Below are positions 31,024 to 37,537 of a DNA stretch of 37,537 nucleotides, piece by piece. The stretch spans positions 1-37,537 of the IMG/VR virus record IMGVR_UViG_3300046346_000045; one strand, written 5' to 3'. Positions within the stretch are counted from its first letter, which is position 1; each line of letters opens with the position of its first letter. Made by a program: the position numbers and the translations under genes. Under the pieces are notes generated by a model. The model saw nothing but the letters and a program-made list of their open reading frames with translations. It made no database searches and was not told where the DNA came from. Origin of the DNA: a virus.

Positions 31024-31051
31024 AATATACACTTTAAGCAGGATGCTAATC

Positions 31052-32407
31052 ATGGAAGAAGACACAACGCTACAACACATGAGGATTCCTCCTCACTCTA
31101 TTGAAGCTGAACAAGCCGTGCTTGGCGGTTTAATGCTAACGACATGCGAAGACTCTTTGCACTTGGACTCAATAGAACGGCTTAGGCCTACTGTTTTCTA
31201 TCGCATAGAGCACCAGCTAATCTATAGGTCTATGATGCATCTCATGAAAGCTGGAATACCTATTGACGTAATAACGGTATCACAACACCTCAAGGACACT
31301 AATAAACTGCATGATGTTGGTGGTCTTGCTTATCTTGGTGAGCTTCATCATAACACTCCAAGCGCTGCCAATCTTGGCACCTACGCTAATGTTGTTTATG
31401 AGCATTATGTTCGAAGAGCGGTAATAAATGCCGGAACTAACATGGTAGAGTCCGGCTTCGATATCAAGGGTAGGACAACCGCTGAAGTTCTCGACCTAGC
31501 AGAGCAAAAGATATTTAATATCTCGCAGCATAGCAACAAGGTGGTTGGGCCTGAAGATGCAAAAGATATTCTTGCGCGGTCAATAACGCAGATACATCAT
31601 AGAATGCAGAACCAGGGCAAGATTACTGGTCTTGAGACTGGCTTTAGGGACCTGGACAAGATAACCACAGGCTTAAATCCAGGAGAGCTTATAATCATTG
31701 CTGGCCGACCTTCCATGGGTAAGACTTCCTTTGCCATGAATATTGCCGAATATGCATCAATAAAGAGCGATAAGACCGTACTTTTCTTTAGTATGGAGAT
31801 GTCCGGAGAGGATATATTAACTCGAATGCTCTCATCTATTGGTCGTATCGACCAGAACAAATTGCGTACCGGCATATTAAATGAAGAAGACATGGCAAGA
31901 TTTAGTAGTGCAGTTCCAATCATAACCAACGCAAAACTTAAGATTGACCATTCAGCATCATTATCTCCAATGGAAGTTCGCGCTCGTTCTCGCCGTATAG
32001 CTCGGGAATGCGATCTAGGACTTATCGTTGTTGATTATATAGGGCAAATGCAGATTCCTGGACATACGAGGGGCCGAGTCGAGGAAATATCCGAGATATC
32101 GCGGGCATTAAAATCATTAGCTAAAGAACTTAAAGTGCCGGTTATCGCCCTATCTCAGTTAAACCGAAGCCTAGAAGCTCGACCTAACAAGCGCCCTATC
32201 ATGTCAGACCTTCGGGATTCAGGGGCCATCGAGCAAGATGCGGACCTTATCGCCTTTGTGTACCGAGATGAGATTTACAATGAGGATAGTCCAGATAAAG
32301 GAACGGCCGAGATTATCATTGGCAAGCATCGCAATGGGCCTATAGGTACGATACACTTAACATTTGTGGGACAGTACACACGATTTGATAATCTTATGAC
32401 AGGATAA
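31052..32407 (+). CDS. dnaB: Replicative DNA helicase, DnaB family
   Basis: The protein has 451 residues from ATG 31052 (AGGA 9 nt upstream); the frame runs back to 30953 through the previous gene, which is not credible. The N-terminal DnaB domain begins RIPPHSIEAEQAVLGGLML. The RecA-like core has Walker A GRPSMGKT at about 217-224, Walker B LIVVDYIGQM near 322, and the KSLAKELKVPVIALSQLNR motif followed by SDLRDSGAIEQDAD. It unwinds DNA at the phage fork. No separate phage primase or loader is recognised. Confidence 0.95.
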   Translation: MEEDTTLQHMRIPPHSIEAEQAVLGGLMLTTCEDSLHLDSIERLRPTVFYRIEHQLIYRSMMHLMKAGIPIDVITVSQHLKDTNKLHDVGGLAYLGELHHNTPSAANLGTYANVVYEHYVRRAVINAGTNMVESGFDIKGRTTAEVLDLAEQKIFNISQHSNKVVGPEDAKDILARSITQIHHRMQNQGKITGLETGFRDLDKITTGLNPGELIIIAGRPSMGKTSFAMNIAEYASIKSDKTVLFFSMEMSGEDILTRMLSSIGRIDQNKLRTGILNEEDMARFSSAVPIITNAKLKIDHSASLSPMEVRARSRRIARECDLGLIVVDYIGQMQIPGHTRGRVEEISEISRALKSLAKELKVPVIALSQLNRSLEARPNKRPIMSDLRDSGAIEQDADLIAFVYRDEIYNEDSPDKGTAEIIIGKHRNGPIGTIHLTFVGQYTRFDNLMTG

Positions 32408-32415
32408 AGTAAATT

Positions 32416-32922
32416 ATGAATAAAGACTCAATCACTCTTGACGATATACTTGTAGCTAAAAAAATGATTAAAGAGCGAGAAGGGAAAAAGCATGGAGTAT
32501 CATATGATTATGGTCTTGATTTTGTTATTACTCCAAAAGAAGATGGTATAGAGGTTGAGCTTCCTAAAATTCCCAAGTTAATACGATCTCTAGAAAAACT
32601 GGAAGATGTTTTTAATGAAATAATGCTTGTTGCAAATAAGAAATCTAATGAATCTTTAATAGAACAAAAACGGTCTATTATAATGAGGATAGAATGGTTG
32701 CAAGAAGCAATAGAAGAGGCATACTCTCTGCCTTCTAAGACAGAGTTATGCAAGATGGTAAACGAATGTATTGGGCATATGGAAAGTATACAAAGAGATG
32801 CGGATTGTTATGAAAAAAGAGCTAATAGATACTACCAGAAATATCAAAATGAAATGAAAAGACAAAATCCAGATTATGATGAATTCGAAGATGATGATGA
32901 ATTAGATGCTGACTGGGATTAA
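32416..32922 (+). CDS. Acidic coiled-coil protein, unknown
   Basis: The product has 168 residues: helical with coiled-coil character (about 55-150) and an Asp/Glu-rich C-terminus (YDEFEDDDELDADWD). It lies between helicase and large terminase, 8 nt on each side. No family recognised. Confidence 0.6.
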   Translation: MNKDSITLDDILVAKKMIKEREGKKHGVSYDYGLDFVITPKEDGIEVELPKIPKLIRSLEKLEDVFNEIMLVANKKSNESLIEQKRSIIMRIEWLQEAIEEAYSLPSKTELCKMVNECIGHMESIQRDADCYEKRANRYYQKYQNEMKRQNPDYDEFEDDDELDADWD

Positions 32923-32930
32923 AATGAAGA

Positions 32931-34502
32931 ATGACAAAGAAAATAGATCTGGAAAAGGAAACTCTGGTCTCGGAGCTTCAAGGAAGTCTTCTCGAGTTCT
33001 GCAAGGTGTTCTACCCACTGCTGACGGGACGCGATTTTATAATTTCGCATCCTATTGGACGGGAGGCTCATGCAATTACAATATCTCGAGCGCTTACTCG
33101 AGCGGCAAGACTCCAAATTCCAAGTATGAGACTTATAATCAATGTCCCCCCAGGTCACGGTAAGTCGACTTTCCTCTGTATGTGGGTGGCTTGGACTTTG
33201 TCTAAGTATCCTGATTCCCGTTATCTTTACATTTCTTATTCCAAGTCTCTTGCGGCTAAACATACTGAAACAATTAAACGCATTATTGGTCTTAGGCATT
33301 ATAAATACTTGTTTGATGTTAGTATTCGCTGGGACTCTAAAGCTAAGGAATTCTTTCAAACTACTGCTGGTGGTTCTATTGCAGCTTTTGGTTCTGCTGG
33401 TGCTATCGTTGGACAAGATGGCGGTTTGCCTGGGTTGGACCGATTTAGTGGCGCCGTGATAATGGATGACTCTCATAAGATTGATGAAGCTCATTCAAAT
33501 ACTATTCGAGAAGGCGTTATTGAGAATTACAGAGAGACAATTCAGCAACGTGCTCGTGGCGTCAATGTTCCCTATATTTACATTGGGCAAAGAGTTCACG
33601 AGGCTGACCTTGCGGCTTATCTCATTGAAGGTAAAGATGGTTATGAGTGGGAGAAGATAATACTGCAAAGCGTAGATGGATGCGGAAATGCATTGTATCC
33701 TGAAGCGTTTCCATTGGAATCATTACTAATTAAGCAAGAAAAAGACCCTTATGTATTTGCCTCTCAGTTCCAGCAGAATCCTATTCCAGCAGGTGGCGGT
33801 CTCTTTAAACCAGAGTGGTTTGTTACTCTAGATGAAGAGCCCGAGATGCTTATTACATTTATTACTTGTGATACGGCAGAGACGGATAAGAGTTGGAATG
33901 ATGCGACTGTTTTCTCTTTTTGGGGCATCTATGAAATTGTTAACTTTGGCAAGAAATCTGGAGAAATTGGGTTACATTGGCTTGACACTATTGAGCTCAG
34001 GGTTGAACCAAAAGATCTAAAAGACTCCTTTATAGATTTTTATACTGAATGCACACGACATAGATTGCCCCCTCTTATGGCGGCTATAGAAAAGAAATCC
34101 ACTGGCGTTACTCTCGTAAGCGTTTTGAAAGAATTGCGAGGAATAACCATAAGAGAAGTGGAGCGAACCAGGGCATCAGGAAGTAAAACGCAGCGGTTTT
34201 TGGAAATTCAGCCATACGTAGCCTCCAAATTAATATCTTTCACTAAAGGCGCAAAACATATAGACCATTGTATCAAGCACATGACTTCAATAACAGCTAA
34301 CGATTCTCATCGTCATGATGATATTGCCGATACTTTTGCCGATGCAATCAGACTGGCACTAATTGATAAGACGGTATATAGTATAGATAAGAAAGGTAAC
34401 ACACGGAGTGATATCTTAAGTAAGTTGAATAAGACATTCAATGATAGGTTAACTGCAGGGAACGCAATAAACTATGACAGAGGTCGCAAAGAAGTATTCT
34501 GA
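32931..34502 (+). CDS. Terminase large subunit
   Basis: The protein has 523 residues. Packaging ATPase: Walker A VPPGHGKS at about 72-79, Walker B VIMDD at 176-180. RNase H-like nuclease: first Asp in FITCDTAETDKSWNDATVFS (about 310-329) and a late acidic motif HRHDDIADTFADAI near 460. It cuts concatemers and drives DNA into the head. The ribosome site is weak, so it may depend on coupling to the gene before. Its last 29 nt overlap the portal start, as often seen in such modules. Confidence 0.95.
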   Translation: MTKKIDLEKETLVSELQGSLLEFCKVFYPLLTGRDFIISHPIGREAHAITISRALTRAARLQIPSMRLIINVPPGHGKSTFLCMWVAWTLSKYPDSRYLYISYSKSLAAKHTETIKRIIGLRHYKYLFDVSIRWDSKAKEFFQTTAGGSIAAFGSAGAIVGQDGGLPGLDRFSGAVIMDDSHKIDEAHSNTIREGVIENYRETIQQRARGVNVPYIYIGQRVHEADLAAYLIEGKDGYEWEKIILQSVDGCGNALYPEAFPLESLLIKQEKDPYVFASQFQQNPIPAGGGLFKPEWFVTLDEEPEMLITFITCDTAETDKSWNDATVFSFWGIYEIVNFGKKSGEIGLHWLDTIELRVEPKDLKDSFIDFYTECTRHRLPPLMAAIEKKSTGVTLVSVLKELRGITIREVERTRASGSKTQRFLEIQPYVASKLISFTKGAKHIDHCIKHMTSITANDSHRHDDIADTFADAIRLALIDKTVYSIDKKGNTRSDILSKLNKTFNDRLTAGNAINYDRGRKEVF

Positions 34503-36645
34503 TAGGCTCGTCGAACTAAAGAAAACTGTGGAAGAATCCCAGGAGTACTTTAGTGAGAACGTAAACCGATTTAACGAGTTCATGAGATTCGTATTTAAGT
34601 CATCAATGAATCAACAGGAAGTTGCAGCATTACTTACAACCGGTCGCCCTACTATCGAGTTTAATATTCTCGAGGCATATATTTCAAGGTTACGTGGTGA
34701 GTTCGCTAAACAGCAACCAGCCATCAATGTTAGAGCCGCTGACGGCGTTCCCCTTTCCTCACTTACACCGGAATTCACAGAAACTCTTAAGGTCCTAGAA
34801 GGGCACCTTGGCGCTATCTTCTCCGAATCATCCAATGACATGCTCGCTTATAACCTAATGACTGACCAACTTGCAGGCGGCTTTTCCGTTGTTAAGGTAA
34901 TGACCGACTACGTTAATGAAATGAGCTTTGAACAGAAGATATGCGTTACACGAGTTTTTGACCCAACATTATGTTTTTTTGATCCACTAGCAAGAGAGAG
35001 CCATAAGGGAGACGGTCGTTATTGCGGCGAGCTTTCCCCTGTGACTCGTAAAGCGTTTGAGGAGCAGTACGGCAAGGAAGCCACTAAGCTTATGACCTTT
35101 ACACGAAGTATGGCCGGATTTAACTGGTCATTCAAAAATGAGATGGAAGACATCATTCTTGTATGTGATTTGTATGAGAAGAAATGCAAGAAAGAAAAGA
35201 TTATCAAGTTATCAAATGGACACGTTGTTACTGAGAAATCTTACAAAAAATTCCTGGAAATGTGGGAGCAAGAATCTCATATAGAACAGCCTCCTATGCC
35301 GGTTGGCGAACCAAGAATGACAACGATTGAAACTATTTGTCGATATCGCATTTGCGAGTCTCAGGTGCTAGAATATGTTGAAACGGATTTTAAACACCTC
35401 CCTCTCGTTTTCGTAGACGGTAACTCTGTCATGATAACGGAGTCTGGTTCAACAGGACAAATGACACGCCCTTATGTCTATCACGCTAAAGGAATCCAGC
35501 GACTCAAAAACTACGCTGGTCAGTCTTTGGCGAATGAATTGGAAAATACGATTCAGCATAAGTTCATTGTGGCCATCGAGTCAATCCCAGAGGATTACCA
35601 AACGGCATACCAAAATGTTCAGAAAGCGGACACTTTGGTGTACAATCATTTTCTTGATAGTCGCAGCCCGGACGTACAATTACCTCCCCCTCGTGAGGTT
35701 AATAGAACCCCAATTCCCCCCGAAATTAGCCAGACGTTTAGAATGTCAGATGAGATAACACAGGTCATCCTTGGTTCATACGATGGTGCAGCGGGACAGA
35801 ATCAAAATACAATGAGCGGTATAGCTTTTGCTCGGTCGGCACTCCAAAGCAACAACGCATCTATGCCTTATGTTATAGGTTACATTAAAGCACTTAATCG
35901 TGTAGCTCAGATTGTCCTTGACCTAATACCAAAATATTACAGAACACCACGAAGCCTCCCTATTCTTTTGCCAGACGGTAAACGTTCACACATGGAGATT
36001 AATAAGAAAGGCTCCATCTATATGAACTATGACCCGAACTCGTTGGAAGTTAAGGTTGAGACGGGCGTTAATTTTGCAATGCAGAAGGAAATCGCATTAA
36101 ATACCATTATCAGCTTAATGCAAGCTTCCCCTGATTTTGCGGAGTTTATGGGACAAAACGGAACCCAGATTCTTCTCGACAACATTGAGATTCGAGGTAT
36201 CGAGGGCATCAAAGAGAAAGCCGCAGAGTACGAGAAGCAGAAAGCCGCTCAGAAACAACAAGAACAACAAGCTCAAGTTCAGATGCAGCAAGCTCAAGCT
36301 CAGCAGATGCAAGAACAGGCTCAGATAGAGAAGCAGAGAGCTCAAATTGATATGGCTCAAGCTCAACGTGCCCTACAAGCACCAAGTATCGAACAGCTGG
36401 GCCTAATGTCCATCCAAGAGAAGGCTCGACTTGATGCAGCGCAAATGGCATTGAAAGAAAAAGATTCTGAGACTAAGTTCATCGAGACCATGGCTAAAAT
36501 CGAACTCCAAGGAATGGAGATTGACCAAAAAGCACACCAACAAGAATCTGAGAATGTAAGAGAAGTCTTGCGTGACTTAACGTCAATGGCTGACACGTTC
36601 GAGCGGGTAAATGAAAAAAATAAGGAGATGACGCATGAAAGGTAA
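34474..36645 (+). CDS. Portal protein, P22 gp1-like
   Basis: The protein has 723 residues (P22 gp1 has 725). The N-terminal part (about 45-75) has the segment RPTIEFNILEAYISRLRGE, typical of the P22 portal family; residues 1-540 form the ring. Residues 590-720 are Gln/Ala-rich heptads, matching the long helical barrel that extends inside the P22 head. It is the docking site for terminase and later the DNA channel. The start overlaps the terminase gene by 29 nt. Confidence 0.93.
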   Translation: MTEVAKKYSDRLVELKKTVEESQEYFSENVNRFNEFMRFVFKSSMNQQEVAALLTTGRPTIEFNILEAYISRLRGEFAKQQPAINVRAADGVPLSSLTPEFTETLKVLEGHLGAIFSESSNDMLAYNLMTDQLAGGFSVVKVMTDYVNEMSFEQKICVTRVFDPTLCFFDPLARESHKGDGRYCGELSPVTRKAFEEQYGKEATKLMTFTRSMAGFNWSFKNEMEDIILVCDLYEKKCKKEKIIKLSNGHVVTEKSYKKFLEMWEQESHIEQPPMPVGEPRMTTIETICRYRICESQVLEYVETDFKHLPLVFVDGNSVMITESGSTGQMTRPYVYHAKGIQRLKNYAGQSLANELENTIQHKFIVAIESIPEDYQTAYQNVQKADTLVYNHFLDSRSPDVQLPPPREVNRTPIPPEISQTFRMSDEITQVILGSYDGAAGQNQNTMSGIAFARSALQSNNASMPYVIGYIKALNRVAQIVLDLIPKYYRTPRSLPILLPDGKRSHMEINKKGSIYMNYDPNSLEVKVETGVNFAMQKEIALNTIISLMQASPDFAEFMGQNGTQILLDNIEIRGIEGIKEKAAEYEKQKAAQKQQEQQAQVQMQQAQAQQMQEQAQIEKQRAQIDMAQAQRALQAPSIEQLGLMSIQEKARLDAAQMALKEKDSETKFIETMAKIELQGMEIDQKAHQQESENVREVLRDLTSMADTFERVNEKNKEMTHER

Positions 36646-36823
36646 GAAGAATTTCATTAAGGATGCCATAAAAAAGCCAGGCGCCTTACATGAAATGTTA
36701 CACGTGAAACCCGGTAAGAAAATACCAGAGGCCAAACTTGAGAAGGCAGAAAAGAGTAAGAATCCACTAATGCGTAAGAGAGCTAACTTAGCAGAGACTC
36801 TTGGCAAGTTAAGGAAAAAATAA
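36635..36823 (+). CDS. Small basic protein after the portal, unknown
   Basis: The product has 62 residues, Lys-rich: FIKDAIKKPGALHEML, GKKIPEAKLEKA, then MRKRANLAETLGKLRKK. This type of short protein is common in phages (often with KPGALH), but its role is not known. It overlaps the end of the portal gene by 11 nt, with AAGGAG upstream. Confidence 0.75.
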   Translation: MKGKKNFIKDAIKKPGALHEMLHVKPGKKIPEAKLEKAEKSKNPLMRKRANLAETLGKLRKK

Positions 36824-36824
36824 T

Positions 36825-36977
36825 ATGCCATTAATCAAGGGTCCGAAGGCAAGAACTAAACCAGGAATGGCGGCTAATTATAAAGCTGAGGCTTCCACTA
36901 AGCCAAGGAAGCAAGCCATAGCCATAATGTTATCTCTTGCGGGAAAATCTAAAAAGAAATATAAATCGAAGAAGTAA
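36825..36977 (+). CDS. 50-residue basic protein with KQAIAI-type motif, unknown
   Basis: ATG 36825 starts 1 nt after the previous stop, with AAGGA 10 nt upstream. The product begins MPLIKGPKARTKPGM and has KPRKQAIAIMLSLAGKSKKK near its end; many phages and plasmids encode short proteins with this KPxKQAxAIAL pattern. Function unknown. Confidence 0.7.
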   Translation: MPLIKGPKARTKPGMAANYKAEASTKPRKQAIAIMLSLAGKSKKKYKSKK

Positions 36978-36978
36978 T

Positions 36979-37036
36979 CCCCTCCCCTTCCGTGAAAATT
37001 AGCAGAATTAGCAACATTAGCGGGAGTAGGGGGGGG
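36979..37036 (+). repeat. C-tract/G-tract hairpin enclosing three 9-nt repeats
   Basis: CCCCTCCC (36979-36986) can pair with GGGGGGGG (37029-37036), eight pairs including one T-G. The loop holds ATTAGC at 36998, 37007 and 37016, an exact 9-nt period. It sits just after the portal operon. There is no U-tract after the G-run, so ordinary termination is doubtful; protein binding or G-rich structure is possible. Confidence 0.5.
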
Positions 37037-37041
37037 TAAAC

Positions 37042-37173
37042 ATGTATAGAAAAGGACGATTATCTATGTATGACCGGTCCGACATGTATAGGAAATTGGG
37101 GTTTTGTATATGTATCTATAATCAGTCGCTATTCTTTCAAAAGAAAGTTGACTTTATGTTATTGGATATCTAA
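37042..37173 (+). CDS. Possible 43-residue ORF
   Basis: ATG 37042 follows a G-run that could act as ribosome site. The product has a repeated MYRK motif (MYRKGRLSMYDRSDMYRK). It runs into the promoter at 37148-37176, which argues against its second half being selected as protein. Low confidence. Confidence 0.25.
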   Translation: MYRKGRLSMYDRSDMYRKLGFCICIYNQSLFFQKKVDFMLLDI

Positions 37174-37176
37174 ACT
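37148..37176 (+). promoter_or_regulatory. Promoter ahead of the tRNA-like element and scaffold gene
   Basis: TTGACT (37148-37153), a 17-bp spacer and TAAACT (37171-37176). A CTTTC-AAAA-GAAAG hairpin (37134-37147) abuts its -35. It could start the scaffold-coat late transcript. Confidence 0.65.
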
Positions 37177-37199
37177 GGTATTAGAAGTATTTAAATTAC

Positions 37200-37283
37200 C
37201 TGCCTGTACCTCAGTTGGTTAGAGGGGATTTTGGAGTTAAAGCCTCCGGGGTCAAGTCGTTGGTTCGATTCCAACCAGGTGGA
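37200..37283 (+). tRNA. tRNA-like element, anticodon uncertain
   Basis: The acceptor stem is CTGCCTG (37200-37206) with CAGGTGG (37276-37282), seven pairs including two G-U. TA is at positions 8-9. The D arm is CCTC/GAGG with loop AGTTGGTTA (37209-37225). The T arm GTTGG-TTCGATT-CCAAC (37259-37275) is canonical. The middle is not: a 5-bp stem TGGAG/CTCCG (37232-37236, 37244-37248) with loop TTAAAGC leaves about eight extra bases after the D arm. The alternative GATTT/AAAGC stem gives a long variable region and no U33. No CCA is encoded. It is either an atypical tRNA or a decayed or repurposed one. Confidence 0.55.
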
Positions 37284-37395
37284 TCAGACAGTGCACGGTC
37301 ACTCTAAACGCCGGATTACTTTTCGACTTAAGGATTAAGTCGACGAACTCATCGAAAGAGGCTCAACCGCGCACAGCGGGTAACAAGTGCAAAAA
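37284..37395 (+). promoter_or_regulatory. Structured leader between tRNA-like element and scaffold gene
   Basis: The stretch contains a perfect 9-bp hairpin TCGACTTAA-GGA-TTAAGTCGA (37323-37343) and a CCGC-GCACA-GCGG hairpin (37367-37379) just before the scaffold start. There is no ORF and no U-tract. It may be an RNA-processing or translational control leader. Confidence 0.45.
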
Positions 37396-37410
37396 ATGGA
37401 AGGTATGTTT

Positions 37411-37537
37411 ATGGATGAACAAAATTTAGGAAGCGGAGCTTCGCCTGAAATGCAACAACCCGGAGAGATGTCTGAAAAGACGTTTACCCAGGCTGATGTT
37501 AATGCGCTTATTGGCCGTGAAAAGCAGATAGCCGCTC
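37411..37537 (+). CDS. Scaffolding protein, N-terminal part (cut by window end)
   Basis: Forty-two residues are visible, acidic with FTQADVNALIGREKQIAA, a segment found at the start of many P22-type scaffold and related phage structural proteins. ATG 37411 is preferred: GGAAGGT lies 6 nt upstream, while the in-frame ATGs at 37396 and 37405 have no such site. The frame is open to the last base. The remainder is the frame at 2-571. Confidence 0.8.
   Translation, partial: MDEQNLGSGASPEMQQPGEMSEKTFTQADVNALIGREKQIAA

Noticed and set aside
30953-31051. Longer N-terminus for DnaB
   Set aside because: It overlaps the previous gene and adds residues that do not fit DnaB proteins, which normally begin shortly before the IPPHSIEAEQ segment; ATG 31052 has AGGA upstream.
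32919-33494. 191-codon open frame on the - strand opposite the large terminase
   Set aside because: Shadow of the terminase frame, whose Walker A and B motifs are intact; the - product has no recognisable domain.
1-37537. CRISPR array, rRNA genes or insertion sequences
   Set aside because: I saw no regularly spaced 25-40 bp repeats, no rRNA-like sequence and no transposase with terminal repeats.

Overview
The window is almost certainly most of the genome of a short-tailed (podovirus-type) double-stranded DNA phage with a P22-like virion. It is AT-rich by eye. Gene order is portal, two small proteins, scaffold, coat, gp4-like and gp10-like tail factors, three ejection-type proteins, then fibres. 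This is the P22 order 1-8-5-4-10-7-20-16. The scaffold gene is cut by the window ends: its N-terminus ends the window and its C-terminus begins it. The molecule is therefore circular or circularly permuted, with a small gap at the junction. Double-glycine leader peptides and DnaB/RecT/YqaJ-type genes fit a Gram-negative, probably gammaproteobacterial host. I cannot name the species; Legionella-like is only a guess from composition.

Layout. Bases 1-18102 (+) hold the virion module. The coat gene is interrupted by a 248-nt group I intron whose core helices can all be drawn. A free-standing HNH endonuclease with three zinc-knuckle repeats follows the coat gene. The module ends in a tandem set of fibre genes built from shared N- and C-terminal modules, with two one-helix membrane proteins among them, and a bidirectional terminator at 18.2 kb.

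Bases 18.3-23.3 kb (-) are a leftward region. It holds a lambda-exo-like YqaJ nuclease, RecT, a 22-residue membrane peptide, a spanin-like lipoprotein, two double-glycine-leader (bacteriocin-like) peptides around a 123-aa protein, an AlpA-like DNA-binding protein and several unknowns. At 23.3 kb, divergent promoters separate it from a small basic regulator-like gene.

Bases 23.9-26.3 kb (+) hold an HTH-like protein and a replication initiator whose coding sequence contains an origin (DnaA boxes, iterons, AT-rich palindromes). A third double-glycine peptide with its own terminator and a VRR-NUC nuclease follow. Bases 26.3-27.35 kb (-) carry four small unknown genes. A second divergent control region with a 17-bp operator-like palindrome lies at 27.4 kb. 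Bases 27.5-36.98 kb (+) carry the small terminase, eight small proteins in a tightly overlapping run (one resembling tau domain V of DNA polymerase III), DnaB helicase, large terminase and portal. The last stretch before the scaffold holds a G/C-tract hairpin with three ATTAGC repeats, a promoter, a tRNA-like element and palindromes.

Working together: the initiator, the origin and DnaB (perhaps with the tau-like protein) would recruit host polymerase III. Exo plus RecT would make concatemers, which TerS/TerL package through the P22-type portal. No endolysin, integrase or CI-type repressor is recognisable, so lifestyle and lysis mechanism stay open. The main candidates for new biology are the phage-borne double-glycine peptides and their cassette.
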